Positions 50,689-58,093 of a DNA stretch of 64,000 bases are shown piece by piece. The stretch is from Flavonifractor porci (lineage in GTDB: Bacteria; Bacillota; Clostridia; Oscillospirales; Oscillospiraceae): the NCBI RefSeq assembly GCF_037572415.1, contig NZ_JBBHLB010000006.1:124001-188000 (forward strand), written 5' to 3'. The position numbers and the translations under genes were made by a program. The notes beneath the pieces are model-generated. The model had not been told where the DNA came from and searched no databases. It saw nothing but the letters and a program-made list of their open reading frames with translations. How positions within the stretch are numbered: position 1 is the stretch's first letter; every line of letters begins with the position of its first letter.

Positions 50689-51609
50689 ATGGAACACAAA
50701 TGCCCCCACTGCGGCGCAGCTTTGCGGTCGGAGTCCTCCTTCTGTCCCCACTGCGCCCAGAGCATCCGTACCCGGGAGGCGGCCCCCGTTCCCGCCCGCC
50801 TGTGGCGGAAGGGTCTGAAATGGATGCTGGCTCTGGCCATCGCGGCGGCGGCCGTCCTGGTGGGCTGGGCGCTGCTCCATGAGCCTCCCGCCAAACTCCC
50901 CGCCGGGGAGACCACGCCGGTGGTCTTTCAGGAGGACGAGGACGGCATGGTGACGGTCACCCCCGAATATCTGGAGGCGTTCTTCCCCACCCTCACCTGC
51001 ATCGACTTTGGCACCACCATCAAGACGGGCGACAACATCGACGACTATCTGGTGGACAGCTTCCAGATGGCCATTCTGGTGTCCTCCCGTGGCGCCGAAA
51101 GCGCTGTGGGGGAGCGTGGGATGTACGACGCGGGGGGCGACTCCAACAACCGGGTGGCTCTGCTGATCTTTGACGGCAACACCCACCTGATGGGCTATTT
51201 CATCGGCTCCCCCACCAGCCTGGGGGACGGCAAGTGGCAGATGGACGTGGTGAACTGCGACTACGACTTCACCCACCTCTACGAGGCGGAGCTGGCCGCC
51301 TTTGAGGGCAACTGGGAGGACGATTTCTCCACCTACATCCCGCCGGAGGAGATCCCCTCCTCCGGGGCGGTGTGGTTCCTGAAGGGCTACAACACCGGCC
51401 AGGGCCCGGTGCTTCGGAAGGACGACGCCCAGATCTACACCCTGTGGCACACCCTCCACGGCCCGGAGCTGGAGCGCCAGTGCCGGGAGATCCAACGGCT
51501 GGAGGAGTTCCTGCCCAATGAGGGCCGGTGGATGTGCTACCTGCTGCTGGACCGGGACTACAACCTGCTGGGCTACACCATGCTGGACTACCAGGGGAAC
51601 GGAGGATAA
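50689..51609 (+). CDS. zinc-ribbon single-pass membrane protein without beta-helix, paralogue 3
   Basis: 306 residues from ATG 50689, chosen because the paralogues begin M(D/E)(H/R)KCPHCG; an in-frame ATG at 50671 overlaps the previous stop. The ribbon (CPHCGAALRSESSFCPHC) and membrane helix match the others. The outside part is different: no beta-helix, no MKNGD phrase, but a compact domain with YLEAFFPTLTCIDFGTTIKT and, at the end, MCYLLLDRDYNLLGYTMLDY. Its first 60 bases are nearly identical to those of paralogue 4, suggesting recent exchange of the 5' end. It looks like a new outside domain placed on the shared anchor. Confidence 0.8.
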   Translation: MEHKCPHCGAALRSESSFCPHCAQSIRTREAAPVPARLWRKGLKWMLALAIAAAAVLVGWALLHEPPAKLPAGETTPVVFQEDEDGMVTVTPEYLEAFFPTLTCIDFGTTIKTGDNIDDYLVDSFQMAILVSSRGAESAVGERGMYDAGGDSNNRVALLIFDGNTHLMGYFIGSPTSLGDGKWQMDVVNCDYDFTHLYEAELAAFEGNWEDDFSTYIPPEEIPSSGAVWFLKGYNTGQGPVLRKDDAQIYTLWHTLHGPELERQCREIQRLEEFLPNEGRWMCYLLLDRDYNLLGYTMLDYQGNGG

Positions 51610-51612
51610 GAG

Positions 51613-52848
51613 ATGGATCACAAATGCCCCCACTGCGGCGCGCCTTTGCGGTCGGAATCCTCCTTCTGCCCCCACTGCGCCCAGGATATCCACCCCCGGA
51701 AAGCGGCAAAAACCGCCACTCCCCTGCTGAAAAAGCTGCTGCTTGGGCTGCTGGCTCTGGCGCTGCTGGCCGCCGTGGGGTTCGGACTGTGGCTGGCCTT
51801 CGCCCCCAAAACCTACGACGGCTATGGGGAGGTCCGCTACGGGGACTATCAGCTCCTGCTCACCCAGCACGTGGACCGCTACACCCCCGTGCCGGAGATG
51901 ACCATTCCGGGGGAGCCGGAGGGCCAGTATCGGGTGCCCTCCCGGCTGTTTATCAACGACAGCACCGGCAGCGATGTCTCCGACGCCTTCCTGGCGGAGG
52001 TGGAGGAGGTCAGTGCGGCCTTCATCGGCCAGGAGGACAGCTCCTCCCCCTACCTGTGCTCCCAGCCCGCCTACAACGAGGGAGCGCCCGAGTGCCCCCT
52101 CATCTCCCTCATCGACTTTACCGGGGAGAGCGGCACGGCGGAGCTGGTATGGACCTTCCAAATGAAAAACGGAGACACCATCTACCTCCGGCAGACCTAT
52201 GAGGTCGTTCCCATCCCGGTGTATGACTACTACCCGGAGGACTACCCCATGGACACGGCGGAGGACCTGCAGGCACTCATCGACACCATTGGCGGCCAGG
52301 TGAACGACCCGGTGGCGGTCATCAACCTCTATCTGCCTCCGGTGACCTACGAGGACGGTATCACCATTCGGGGCCGGAGCATAAACCTGTACGGCTCCGC
52401 CGACGAAGCAGGAAACCGCACCACCTTTACCGGCCCCGTTCAGGTGGTAGCTCCCGACAGCGAGATCGCCTATCTCCAGGACATTGACTTTGCGGGAAGG
52501 GGCAGCGGCACCGGTCTCTCTGGCTCCATTTCTTTCCGGGCCACCAACTGCACCTTCACCGGCTGGGACACCGGAGTCTATGCCTACGGCACCAGCTGGG
52601 CCAACGTCATCGGCTGTACCTTCCAAAGCAACGGCATCGGCTTCCACTTTGACAGCGTGGGAGAATACGCCAACCACTCCATGTATAACGACAACCGCTT
52701 TTTCGGCAACGATGTGGCGGTGCTGCTGGACAACGTACCCACCAACGTGACCCTCAACTTCCAGGGCTCCGTCTTCCGGGCCAACGCCCAGAGCATCCTC
52801 AACCGCTGCGACCAACCCCTGGATCTGTCCCAGGCCACCTTTGAGTAA
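51613..52848 (+). CDS. zinc-ribbon single-pass membrane protein with beta-helix, paralogue 4
   Basis: 411 residues. Zinc ribbon CPHCGAPLRSESSFCPHC, linker HPRKAAKTATPLLKK, helix at about 43-62, outside domain with YDGYGEVRYGDYQLLL and MKNGDTIYLRQ, then LQALIDTIGGQVNDPVAV and a C-terminal beta-helix (CTFTGWDTGVYAYGTSW, CTFQSNGIGFHFDS). It starts three bases after paralogue 3. The TKTATPLLKK-like linker recurs almost unchanged in paralogue 5. Confidence 0.82.
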   Translation: MDHKCPHCGAPLRSESSFCPHCAQDIHPRKAAKTATPLLKKLLLGLLALALLAAVGFGLWLAFAPKTYDGYGEVRYGDYQLLLTQHVDRYTPVPEMTIPGEPEGQYRVPSRLFINDSTGSDVSDAFLAEVEEVSAAFIGQEDSSSPYLCSQPAYNEGAPECPLISLIDFTGESGTAELVWTFQMKNGDTIYLRQTYEVVPIPVYDYYPEDYPMDTAEDLQALIDTIGGQVNDPVAVINLYLPPVTYEDGITIRGRSINLYGSADEAGNRTTFTGPVQVVAPDSEIAYLQDIDFAGRGSGTGLSGSISFRATNCTFTGWDTGVYAYGTSWANVIGCTFQSNGIGFHFDSVGEYANHSMYNDNRFFGNDVAVLLDNVPTNVTLNFQGSVFRANAQSILNRCDQPLDLSQATFE

Positions 52849-52862
52849 AGGAGAATCCCACT

Positions 52863-54134
52863 ATGGAACGCAAATGCCCCCACTGCGGCGCGGACCTGCC
52901 GGAAAACGCCGCCTTCTGTCCCCACTGTGCCAAGGATATTCACCCCCGGAAGCAGGCAAAAACCGCCATCCCCCTGCTGAAAAAGCTGCTGGTGGGCCTG
53001 CTGATCCTGGCGGTGGCCGCCGCCATTGGCGGGGTAGTCTGGTACTTCAACCGGCCCTATGAGCCCCAGGAATTTGACGCGCTGGGCGAGGTATACTACG
53101 AGAGCGGGGACAAAACCTACCAGCTGCTGGTGGCCTGGCCCAACGACCGCTGCGCTCCCGCCCCCGACATCTACCAGCAGGGCGCTCCCGACGAACAGTA
53201 CCGCTGGCCCTCCCGGTGGTACGTCAACGACGCCGCCACCGGCGCCGACGCCTGGAGTGAGTTTGAGCCGCTGGTGGAGCAGGTCACCGTGGAGGTGGTC
53301 CCCGACGAGAATGCCGCCGATCCCCTCACCCCCGGGGAGCCCCGTCACGACGAGGACTACTCCCCCGACGCCGCCATGATCTGCCCCCTGGACTTCACCG
53401 GCAATTCCGGAGAGTCCCAGATCGTCTGGACCGTCCAGATGAAGAATGGGGACGTGATCCGGGTCCGCCAGAACATCCATGTTACCGCCATCATCACCCA
53501 CGAGTACCACTGGGAGGACACCCCCATGGACACCGTGGAGGACCTCCAGGCCCTGCTGGATCAGACCGCCAAGGAGATCGCCCCTTCCGATCTGGTGTAC
53601 ATCTACCTGCCCCCGGTGACCTATGAGGGAGATCTGAATCTGAGCCGCTCCTATGAGTTCTACGGCTGCACCGACCAGGGGGCGGACCGCACCACCCTCA
53701 AGGGCTCGGTGACAATGGACGGCAGCGCCAGCTTCTACTGGATCAACTACTTCTACGATATGGATTTCGTGGGGGACGGCACCGACACCGGCATCATCGC
53801 CCCCACCAAGGCCTGGGCCATTGGCTGCTCCTTCACCGGCTACAAGACCGGCTTCCAGTCCCAGGGGGAGGCCTGGATCAATGTGACCGAGTGTACCTTT
53901 ATGGAAAACGAGGTGGGCCTCCACTTCAACGCCACCGGCCAGTCTGCCTCGGACAGCCGCTACCACGACAACCAGTTCATCAACAACGGCACCGCCGTGC
54001 TGATGGAGAACGTACCCACCGACATCCCCCTGGACTTTGCAGGCACCGTGTTTTCCGGCAACGATACCGACGTGGACAACCAGTGTGACCATCCCATTGA
54101 TCTGTCCCAGGCAATTCTGGACCCGGAAGGTTAA
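52863..54134 (+). CDS. zinc-ribbon single-pass membrane protein with beta-helix, paralogue 5
   Basis: 423 residues. Zinc ribbon CPHCGADLPENAAFCPHC, linker HPRKQAKTAIPLLKKL, helix at about 42-62, outside domain with FDALGEVYYESGDKTYQLLV, the MKNGDVIRVRQ form of the shared phrase, LQALLDQTAKEIAPSDLV and a C-terminal beta-helix (CSFTGYKTGFQSQGEAW, CTFMENEVGLHFNATG). Most diverged of the four beta-helix copies by eye. A strong terminator directly follows, so the kinase and five paralogues form one transcript. Confidence 0.82.
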   Translation: MERKCPHCGADLPENAAFCPHCAKDIHPRKQAKTAIPLLKKLLVGLLILAVAAAIGGVVWYFNRPYEPQEFDALGEVYYESGDKTYQLLVAWPNDRCAPAPDIYQQGAPDEQYRWPSRWYVNDAATGADAWSEFEPLVEQVTVEVVPDENAADPLTPGEPRHDEDYSPDAAMICPLDFTGNSGESQIVWTVQMKNGDVIRVRQNIHVTAIITHEYHWEDTPMDTVEDLQALLDQTAKEIAPSDLVYIYLPPVTYEGDLNLSRSYEFYGCTDQGADRTTLKGSVTMDGSASFYWINYFYDMDFVGDGTDTGIIAPTKAWAIGCSFTGYKTGFQSQGEAWINVTECTFMENEVGLHFNATGQSASDSRYHDNQFINNGTAVLMENVPTDIPLDFAGTVFSGNDTDVDNQCDHPIDLSQAILDPEG

Positions 54135-54176
54135 AAAAGAGGCGGCACAGCGTAAAAGCTGTGCCGCCTCTTTTTT
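54133..54176 (+). terminator. terminator of the kinase/beta-helix operon
   Basis: A 19-pair stem (AAAAAAGAGGCGGCACAGC) with a GTAAAA loop, ending in T6. It includes the last stop codon and lies before the converging CAT gene. Confidence 0.9.
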
Positions 54177-54200
54177 GTCGTTCAGGCGTCTCCATCCCGT

Positions 54201-54833
54201 TTACCAGGCTCCCCCGGCAATGTCCTCTTTCAGTTCGGACAGCAGCCTGCAAACATGAAAGCCGTCACAGGCCCCGTGATGCACCTGGATGGAGATGGGC
54301 ATCCGGCAGCGTTCCCCCTCCCGCTCGTACCTGCCCATGGTGAAGATGGGAAGCAGGTAGCGGTACCCCTTTTGCAGATTGAGCTGAAAACCGTCAAAGC
54401 TCTCCCAGGGCAGCATGGAGACCGGGAAGGCATTGGGCGGCACATCGGGCTTGGCCATCATGCTGTGGTTGCCGCCATATTGCTGCTGGTCCTGTCGGTA
54501 GGCTCGGCAGAAGGCCTCATAATCCGCTATATAGGCGGTCCAGAGATTGGAGAAGGTCTCGCTGTCCTTGTGGAAAATGGTATAGCAGGGATGCACGGTG
54601 GTATAGCAGCCCAGGTTGCCGTCGGCGTCAAAGTCCATGCGGAACTCCGGATGCCGGTTGACCGCCCGGGCCAGCAGGTGGAGCATGGTGGGATAGAGCT
54701 TCACCCCGGCCTCCACCAGGGGAGTGATATCCAGCTTTGCCGTCAGGCTGTAGGTGCAGGGCACCTCCGTGAGATAATGCTCAAAATGTTCTCTCCGGGC
54801 CCAGCTGTCCAGATGGATGGGGTGAAACTCCAT
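54201..54833 (-). CDS. cat: type A chloramphenicol acetyltransferase
   Basis: 210 residues, close to the usual 213-219. The active-site motif is HHGACDGFH (His and Asp of HHxxxDGFH conserved), and PTMLHLLARAVNRHPEFR, YTIFHKDSETFSNLW and PNAFPVSMLPWESF match the CAT family. It forms a trimer that acetylates chloramphenicol, although chromosomal relatives in Clostridia are often poorly active. GGAGGAGATAG precedes the start. Upstream is a TGGTATAATAA promoter element repeated on the far side of a hairpin array. Confidence 0.88.
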   Translation of the reverse strand: MEFHPIHLDSWARREHFEHYLTEVPCTYSLTAKLDITPLVEAGVKLYPTMLHLLARAVNRHPEFRMDFDADGNLGCYTTVHPCYTIFHKDSETFSNLWTAYIADYEAFCRAYRQDQQQYGGNHSMMAKPDVPPNAFPVSMLPWESFDGFQLNLQKGYRYLLPIFTMGRYEREGERCRMPISIQVHHGACDGFHVCRLLSELKEDIAGGAW

Positions 54834-54883
54834 GGCCCTATCTCCTCCTGTCTCTTTCTCATAACTGCCTGTTTATTATACCA

Positions 54884-55035
54884 TGGCTGCAAGCCGTTCC
54901 GGCTTGTGCGCCGCAGCGCGGCAAAAACCGGTGCAGCCGGTTTCGGCCATGGTGTAACAAGCGCAGTGCGCGGCAGTTCGCCGCGCCCAGTCGCCTGAAA
55001 GGCGGCCCCAAACAGCCTGGCTGTTTGGACTGCGG
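54884..55035 (-). repeat. array of six unrelated hairpins (array A) flanked by an 11-base direct repeat
   Basis: Stems in order on the + strand: AAGCCG/CGGCTT, GCCGC/GCGGC, AAACCGG/CCGGTTT, GCGCGGC/GCCGCGC, CGCCT/AGGCG and AAACAGC/GCTGTTT, with loops of three or five bases. The 152-base block is bracketed by TTATTATACCA at 54873-54883 and 55036-55046. On the minus strand each repeat reads TGGTATAATAA, an extended -10 element facing cat. Confidence 0.72.
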
Positions 55036-55070
55036 TTATTATACCACAAAAGGAGCGCTGTACCAGCCCC

Positions 55071-55607
55071 TCAGCCGTCGATGGCCTGCTCCAGACGGGC
55101 CTTCAGGGTGTCCTCCTGTTCCTTTACATTCCCGATGATGGGCGCGCCCACAATGTTGCCCTCGCTGTCCACCACATAGGTGGTGGGATAGCCTGCCAGC
55201 TGGGAAATGAAGTCCAGGTACAGCTCGTTCTCAGGGTCGGGGGACAGATTGGTGTAGGTCACGCCCTTTTCCTCCAGGATGTTCTGGGCGGTCTTGCGCT
55301 GCTCCTCCCCTTCGCCGGAATCGGAGGCCACCCCGATGAGGTTGATGTTTTTCTCCTTCAGCTCCTGATAAAGTTCCTCCAGCTCGGGCATTTCCGCGAT
55401 GCAGGTGCCGCAGCCGTTGTTCCAGAAATTCACGATGGTGGCGTCGTAGTCGGCAAAGATCTCGCTGGTCACCGTGTTCCCCTGGGTATCCTGCTCGGAA
55501 AATGTGGGAAAGGGGGTTTTGGAGACCAGTTCATCACCGGAGGAACCACAGGCGGTCAGGCTCAGCCCAAGGGCCGCGGTCAAAATCATACACATTACTT
55601 TTTTCAT
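55071..55607 (-). CDS. TlpA-like thiol-disulfide lipoprotein
   Basis: 178 residues from ATG 55607, behind AAAAGGAGC. A lipobox (LSLTACGSS) anchors it outside. The thioredoxin fold shows VNFWNNGCGTCIAEMPEL with redox Cys pair CGTC, and the cis-Pro in AGYPTTYVVD. Expected role: reduction or resilin-like thiol transfer at the outer face of the membrane. Its start overlaps the end of the 4Fe-4S membrane gene by four bases, so electrons may come from that protein. Last gene of its operon. Confidence 0.9.
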   Translation of the reverse strand: MKKVMCMILTAALGLSLTACGSSGDELVSKTPFPTFSEQDTQGNTVTSEIFADYDATIVNFWNNGCGTCIAEMPELEELYQELKEKNINLIGVASDSGEGEEQRKTAQNILEEKGVTYTNLSPDPENELYLDFISQLAGYPTTYVVDSEGNIVGAPIIGNVKEQEDTLKARLEQAIDG

Positions 55608-56485
55608 GAAATACGCTCCTTTTTCTGTTTTGCATTCAGGATCGGGGTCCTGCCAATGGCCTGATGGGGACAGGCCCGGATACAGTCCCCGCACCGGATA
55701 CATTCGGCGTGGTTGGGGTGGCGGAATACGTCCACATCCATTTTGCACACCCTGCTACACGCGCCGCAGCTGGTACACTTGTCCCCGTCCACCGACAGCC
55801 GGCAGAGGGAGACTTTGTTGAACAGGGCGTAGAAGGCGCCCAGGGGGCAGATCCACTTGCAGAATGGCCGGTAAAAAAAGACCGCCAGTACGATCAACCC
55901 CAACAGCACACAGCTTTTCCAGGTAAACAGCACCCCCAGGCTGGCCCGGATGTTCTCATTGACCAGAGCCAGGGGCAGTCCGCCCTCCAGAATCCCGGCG
56001 GGGCAGACATACTTGCAGAAAAACGGGTCGGCCAGCCCCACCTCATTGACCACCGTCATGGGCAGTACGATGACAAACAGCACCAGCACGATATATTTCA
56101 CATAGGTGAGGATACGAAAGGGCCGGGTGCTGAACTTTTTACTGGGGATCTTGTGCAGCAGCTCCTGAAACCAGCCGAAGGGGCACAGGAAGCCGCACAC
56201 CACCCGCCCCAGCAGGACGCCAAACAAAAGGAGTATCCCCACAATGTAGTAGGACACATGGTATTTGGGGGAGCCGATCACCGCCTGCAGCGAGCCGATG
56301 GGGCAGGAGCCCGCCGCCGCCGGGCAGGAGTAGCAGTTCAGGCCGGGCACGCAGACCTGTTTGCTGGCCCCCCGGTGCAGCTTTCCCTGGATAAAGTTTT
56401 GCAGAAAGGGGTTGAAGGCCAATGTGGCAAGCAGCTGTATGCGCCACCGGCCGCTCCCCCGTCGCTTTTTAGCCAATGCCAACAC
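55604..56485 (-). CDS. polytopic membrane protein with NapH-like cysteine loops and two 4Fe-4S clusters
   Basis: 293 residues with about five helices. Two CxxxCP loops (CGFLCPFGWFQELL and CKWICPLGAFYALF) resemble NapH/NosR/CcoG-type proteins, and two ferredoxin motifs (CTSCGACSRVCK, CIRCGDCIRACP) close the C-terminus. Extra cysteines are in CVPGLNCYSCPAAAGSCP. Such proteins pass electrons across or along the membrane. The start is GTG 56485 or TTG 56482, overlapping the CD1871A gene, with GGAG close by. Between CD1871A and a TlpA-like thioredoxin, it is the probable electron conduit to outside thiols. Confidence 0.87.
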   Translation of the reverse strand: MLALAKKRRGSGRWRIQLLATLAFNPFLQNFIQGKLHRGASKQVCVPGLNCYSCPAAAGSCPIGSLQAVIGSPKYHVSYYIVGILLLFGVLLGRVVCGFLCPFGWFQELLHKIPSKKFSTRPFRILTYVKYIVLVLFVIVLPMTVVNEVGLADPFFCKYVCPAGILEGGLPLALVNENIRASLGVLFTWKSCVLLGLIVLAVFFYRPFCKWICPLGAFYALFNKVSLCRLSVDGDKCTSCGACSRVCKMDVDVFRHPNHAECIRCGDCIRACPHQAIGRTPILNAKQKKERIS

Positions 56486-56600
56486 ACTCCAGACACAGAT
56501 TGATCCCCTTGTTCAGGACCGTGGCGGTCTCCCCCCGCAGGGCCCCCGCTGCCACCAGCACTCCGGCGGCAAGGAGGAGGACAACAGAAATTTTTCGCAT
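56469..56600 (-). CDS. CD1871A family CXXC-motif small membrane protein
   Basis: 43 residues: a basic start (MRKIS), one helix and the tail NKGINLCLECVGIG with a CLEC pair. It matches what I know of the CD1871A family, found in Clostridia beside 4Fe-4S membrane proteins and thioredoxins. Its 3' end overlaps the next gene's start by 17 bases. Too short for many gene callers. It follows the lipoprotein stop by ten bases. Confidence 0.82.
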   Translation of the reverse strand: MRKISVVLLLAAGVLVAAGALRGETATVLNKGINLCLECVGIG

Positions 56601-56610
56601 GGCCCGTTCC

Positions 56611-57285
56611 TCAGCCCATGGGCATGGCCGTCATGCTGCCGTCCCCGCTCTCCTGAGGCTCCTCCTTCATATCCACAAAGCTTTTGGCGGATTCCGCCAG
56701 AGAGTCCGCGTCCGCGGTGGAGAGCCAGGCGGAGACCAGGGAGCCATCCACATACCACACGCCGGTGCAGGGGATGCCGGAGGCCATCTCGTCATTCTGG
56801 GCCAGAGCCTCCTGCATGGAGTCGTTGTAGGCTACAACCGGGAAGGGCGCGTCCTGATACAGCTGGTCGTCCATGCCCCCCTTGGTACACAGGACGATGT
56901 CGGCTCCGGCCCCCCGGACGTTCTCCACCGCCTTGACCAGCTCCTCATAGTACCCGGCAGCGCCCCCATCCTCCGGGTCCAGAAACGCCATGAAAGTCAC
57001 AGAGGAGAGATCAGTATTGGTGAAGGCCTCTCCGGTCACAGTCTCGGTCTCAAACTCCCCCACCATATTGATGGCGATCTTGTCCGCCGCAGGAACCGAG
57101 TTTTCCTCCATATAGTTATCCACCCATGCCTGGTCGACCCAGCCCTTGTCCAGGGCGTCCTCGACGGTAACAGAGCCGTCACGGATGGCGGCCTCCACCT
57201 CCTCCAGGCTGGGCGTCTTGCTGCCGCAGGCGGAAAGAGTCATGCAGAGGGCCAGCGCTCCGGCCAAAACTGTTTTCTTGTTCAT
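56611..57285 (-). CDS. redox-operon lipoprotein
   Basis: 224 residues from ATG 57285, preceded by AGGAGGC. Signal peptide with lipobox (MTLSACGSK). Residues about 20-55 are a small helical region (SLEEVEAAIRDGSVTVEDAL), and the rest resembles a thioredoxin-like fold without a CxxC: FTNTDLSSVTFMAFLDPED, IVLCTKGGMDDQLYQD, GIPCTGVWYVDG. It may present substrate to the TlpA-like protein. It is first of the four-gene redox operon, divergent from the two-component system. Confidence 0.72.
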   Translation of the reverse strand: MNKKTVLAGALALCMTLSACGSKTPSLEEVEAAIRDGSVTVEDALDKGWVDQAWVDNYMEENSVPAADKIAINMVGEFETETVTGEAFTNTDLSSVTFMAFLDPEDGGAAGYYEELVKAVENVRGAGADIVLCTKGGMDDQLYQDAPFPVVAYNDSMQEALAQNDEMASGIPCTGVWYVDGSLVSAWLSTADADSLAESAKSFVDMKEEPQESGDGSMTAMPMG

Positions 57286-57334
57286 TGGAATGCCTCCTGT
57301 ATTTTCATTTGACGCCGGACATGATACCATAACA

Positions 57335-57379
57335 CAGGTCAAATCCGTGTCAAGGAGACCTTGACACGGATTTGACCTG
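57335..57379. promoter_or_regulatory. 45-base palindrome with OmpR-type direct repeats between divergent operons
   Basis: Perfect 21-base inverted arms (CAGGTCAAATCCGTGTCAAGG and its complement, around AGA). Each arm holds TTGAC twice, 11 bases apart, the one-turn spacing of OmpR-family sites. On each strand TTGACA is followed 21 bases later by a -10-like box (TATCAT minus, TACCAT plus). The first TSS-proximal genes are the lipoprotein and the response regulator. Confidence 0.72.
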
Positions 57380-57418
57380 ACCTGTGGTACCATAAAAGAA
57401 AACAGCAGGAGTTTTGGC

Positions 57419-58093
57419 ATGAGAATTTTAGTGGTGGAAGATGAGCGTCAGCTGTGCGACGATATTGCCGAGGACCTGGAGCTGGAGCGCTACACGGTGG
57501 AGCGCTGCTATGACGGCCTGGAGGCCTGGGAGCGGCTTCTGGTGGAGCCCTATGATCTGGTGGTCCTGGATCTGAATCTGCCCGGGATGGACGGGCTGGA
57601 CATCTTACAGGCCGTCCGCCGGGAGAGGCCCCGCCTGCGGGTGCTGATCCTCTCCGCAAGGAGCACTCTGGCAAACCGTGTGGAAGGCCTGGATCTGGGG
57701 GCGGACGACTACCTGACAAAGCCCTTTGAGCTGGAGGAACTGGAGGCCAGAGTACGCAGCCTCCTCCGCCGGGACTTTGTCTCGCGAAGCACAGCGGTCA
57801 CCGCAGGGCCTTTGATGCTGGACTCCGGAAAACGGGAGATCTCGGCCTATGGAACTCCCCTTCCGCTGACCCGCAAGGAGTTCGGCATCCTGGAGCATTT
57901 GATGCTCCACCCAGGAAATACCGTGAGTCAGGAGGAGCTGCTGGAACACATCTGGGCGTCCGACTCCAACCCCTTCAGCCATTCCGTGCGGATGCACATC
58001 TCCTCCCTGCGGAAAAAACTGCGGGACACCCTGGGCTATGACCCCATTACAACCAAGATCGGGCAGGGATATTATCTGGAGGTGGCGCCGTGA
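57419..58093 (+). CDS. OmpR-family response regulator
   Basis: 224 residues. Receiver: EDE near the start, phospho-acceptor Asp 51 in VVLDLNLPGMDG, ILSARS and YLTKPF. Winged helix: LTRKEFGILEHLMLHPGNTVS, HSVRMHISSLRKKL and IGQGYYLE. It overlaps the kinase start as GTGA. The palindrome 40 bases upstream is its probable site, so it would control both itself and the redox operon. Confidence 0.94.
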   Translation: MRILVVEDERQLCDDIAEDLELERYTVERCYDGLEAWERLLVEPYDLVVLDLNLPGMDGLDILQAVRRERPRLRVLILSARSTLANRVEGLDLGADDYLTKPFELEELEARVRSLLRRDFVSRSTAVTAGPLMLDSGKREISAYGTPLPLTRKEFGILEHLMLHPGNTVSQEELLEHIWASDSNPFSHSVRMHISSLRKKLRDTLGYDPITTKIGQGYYLEVAP

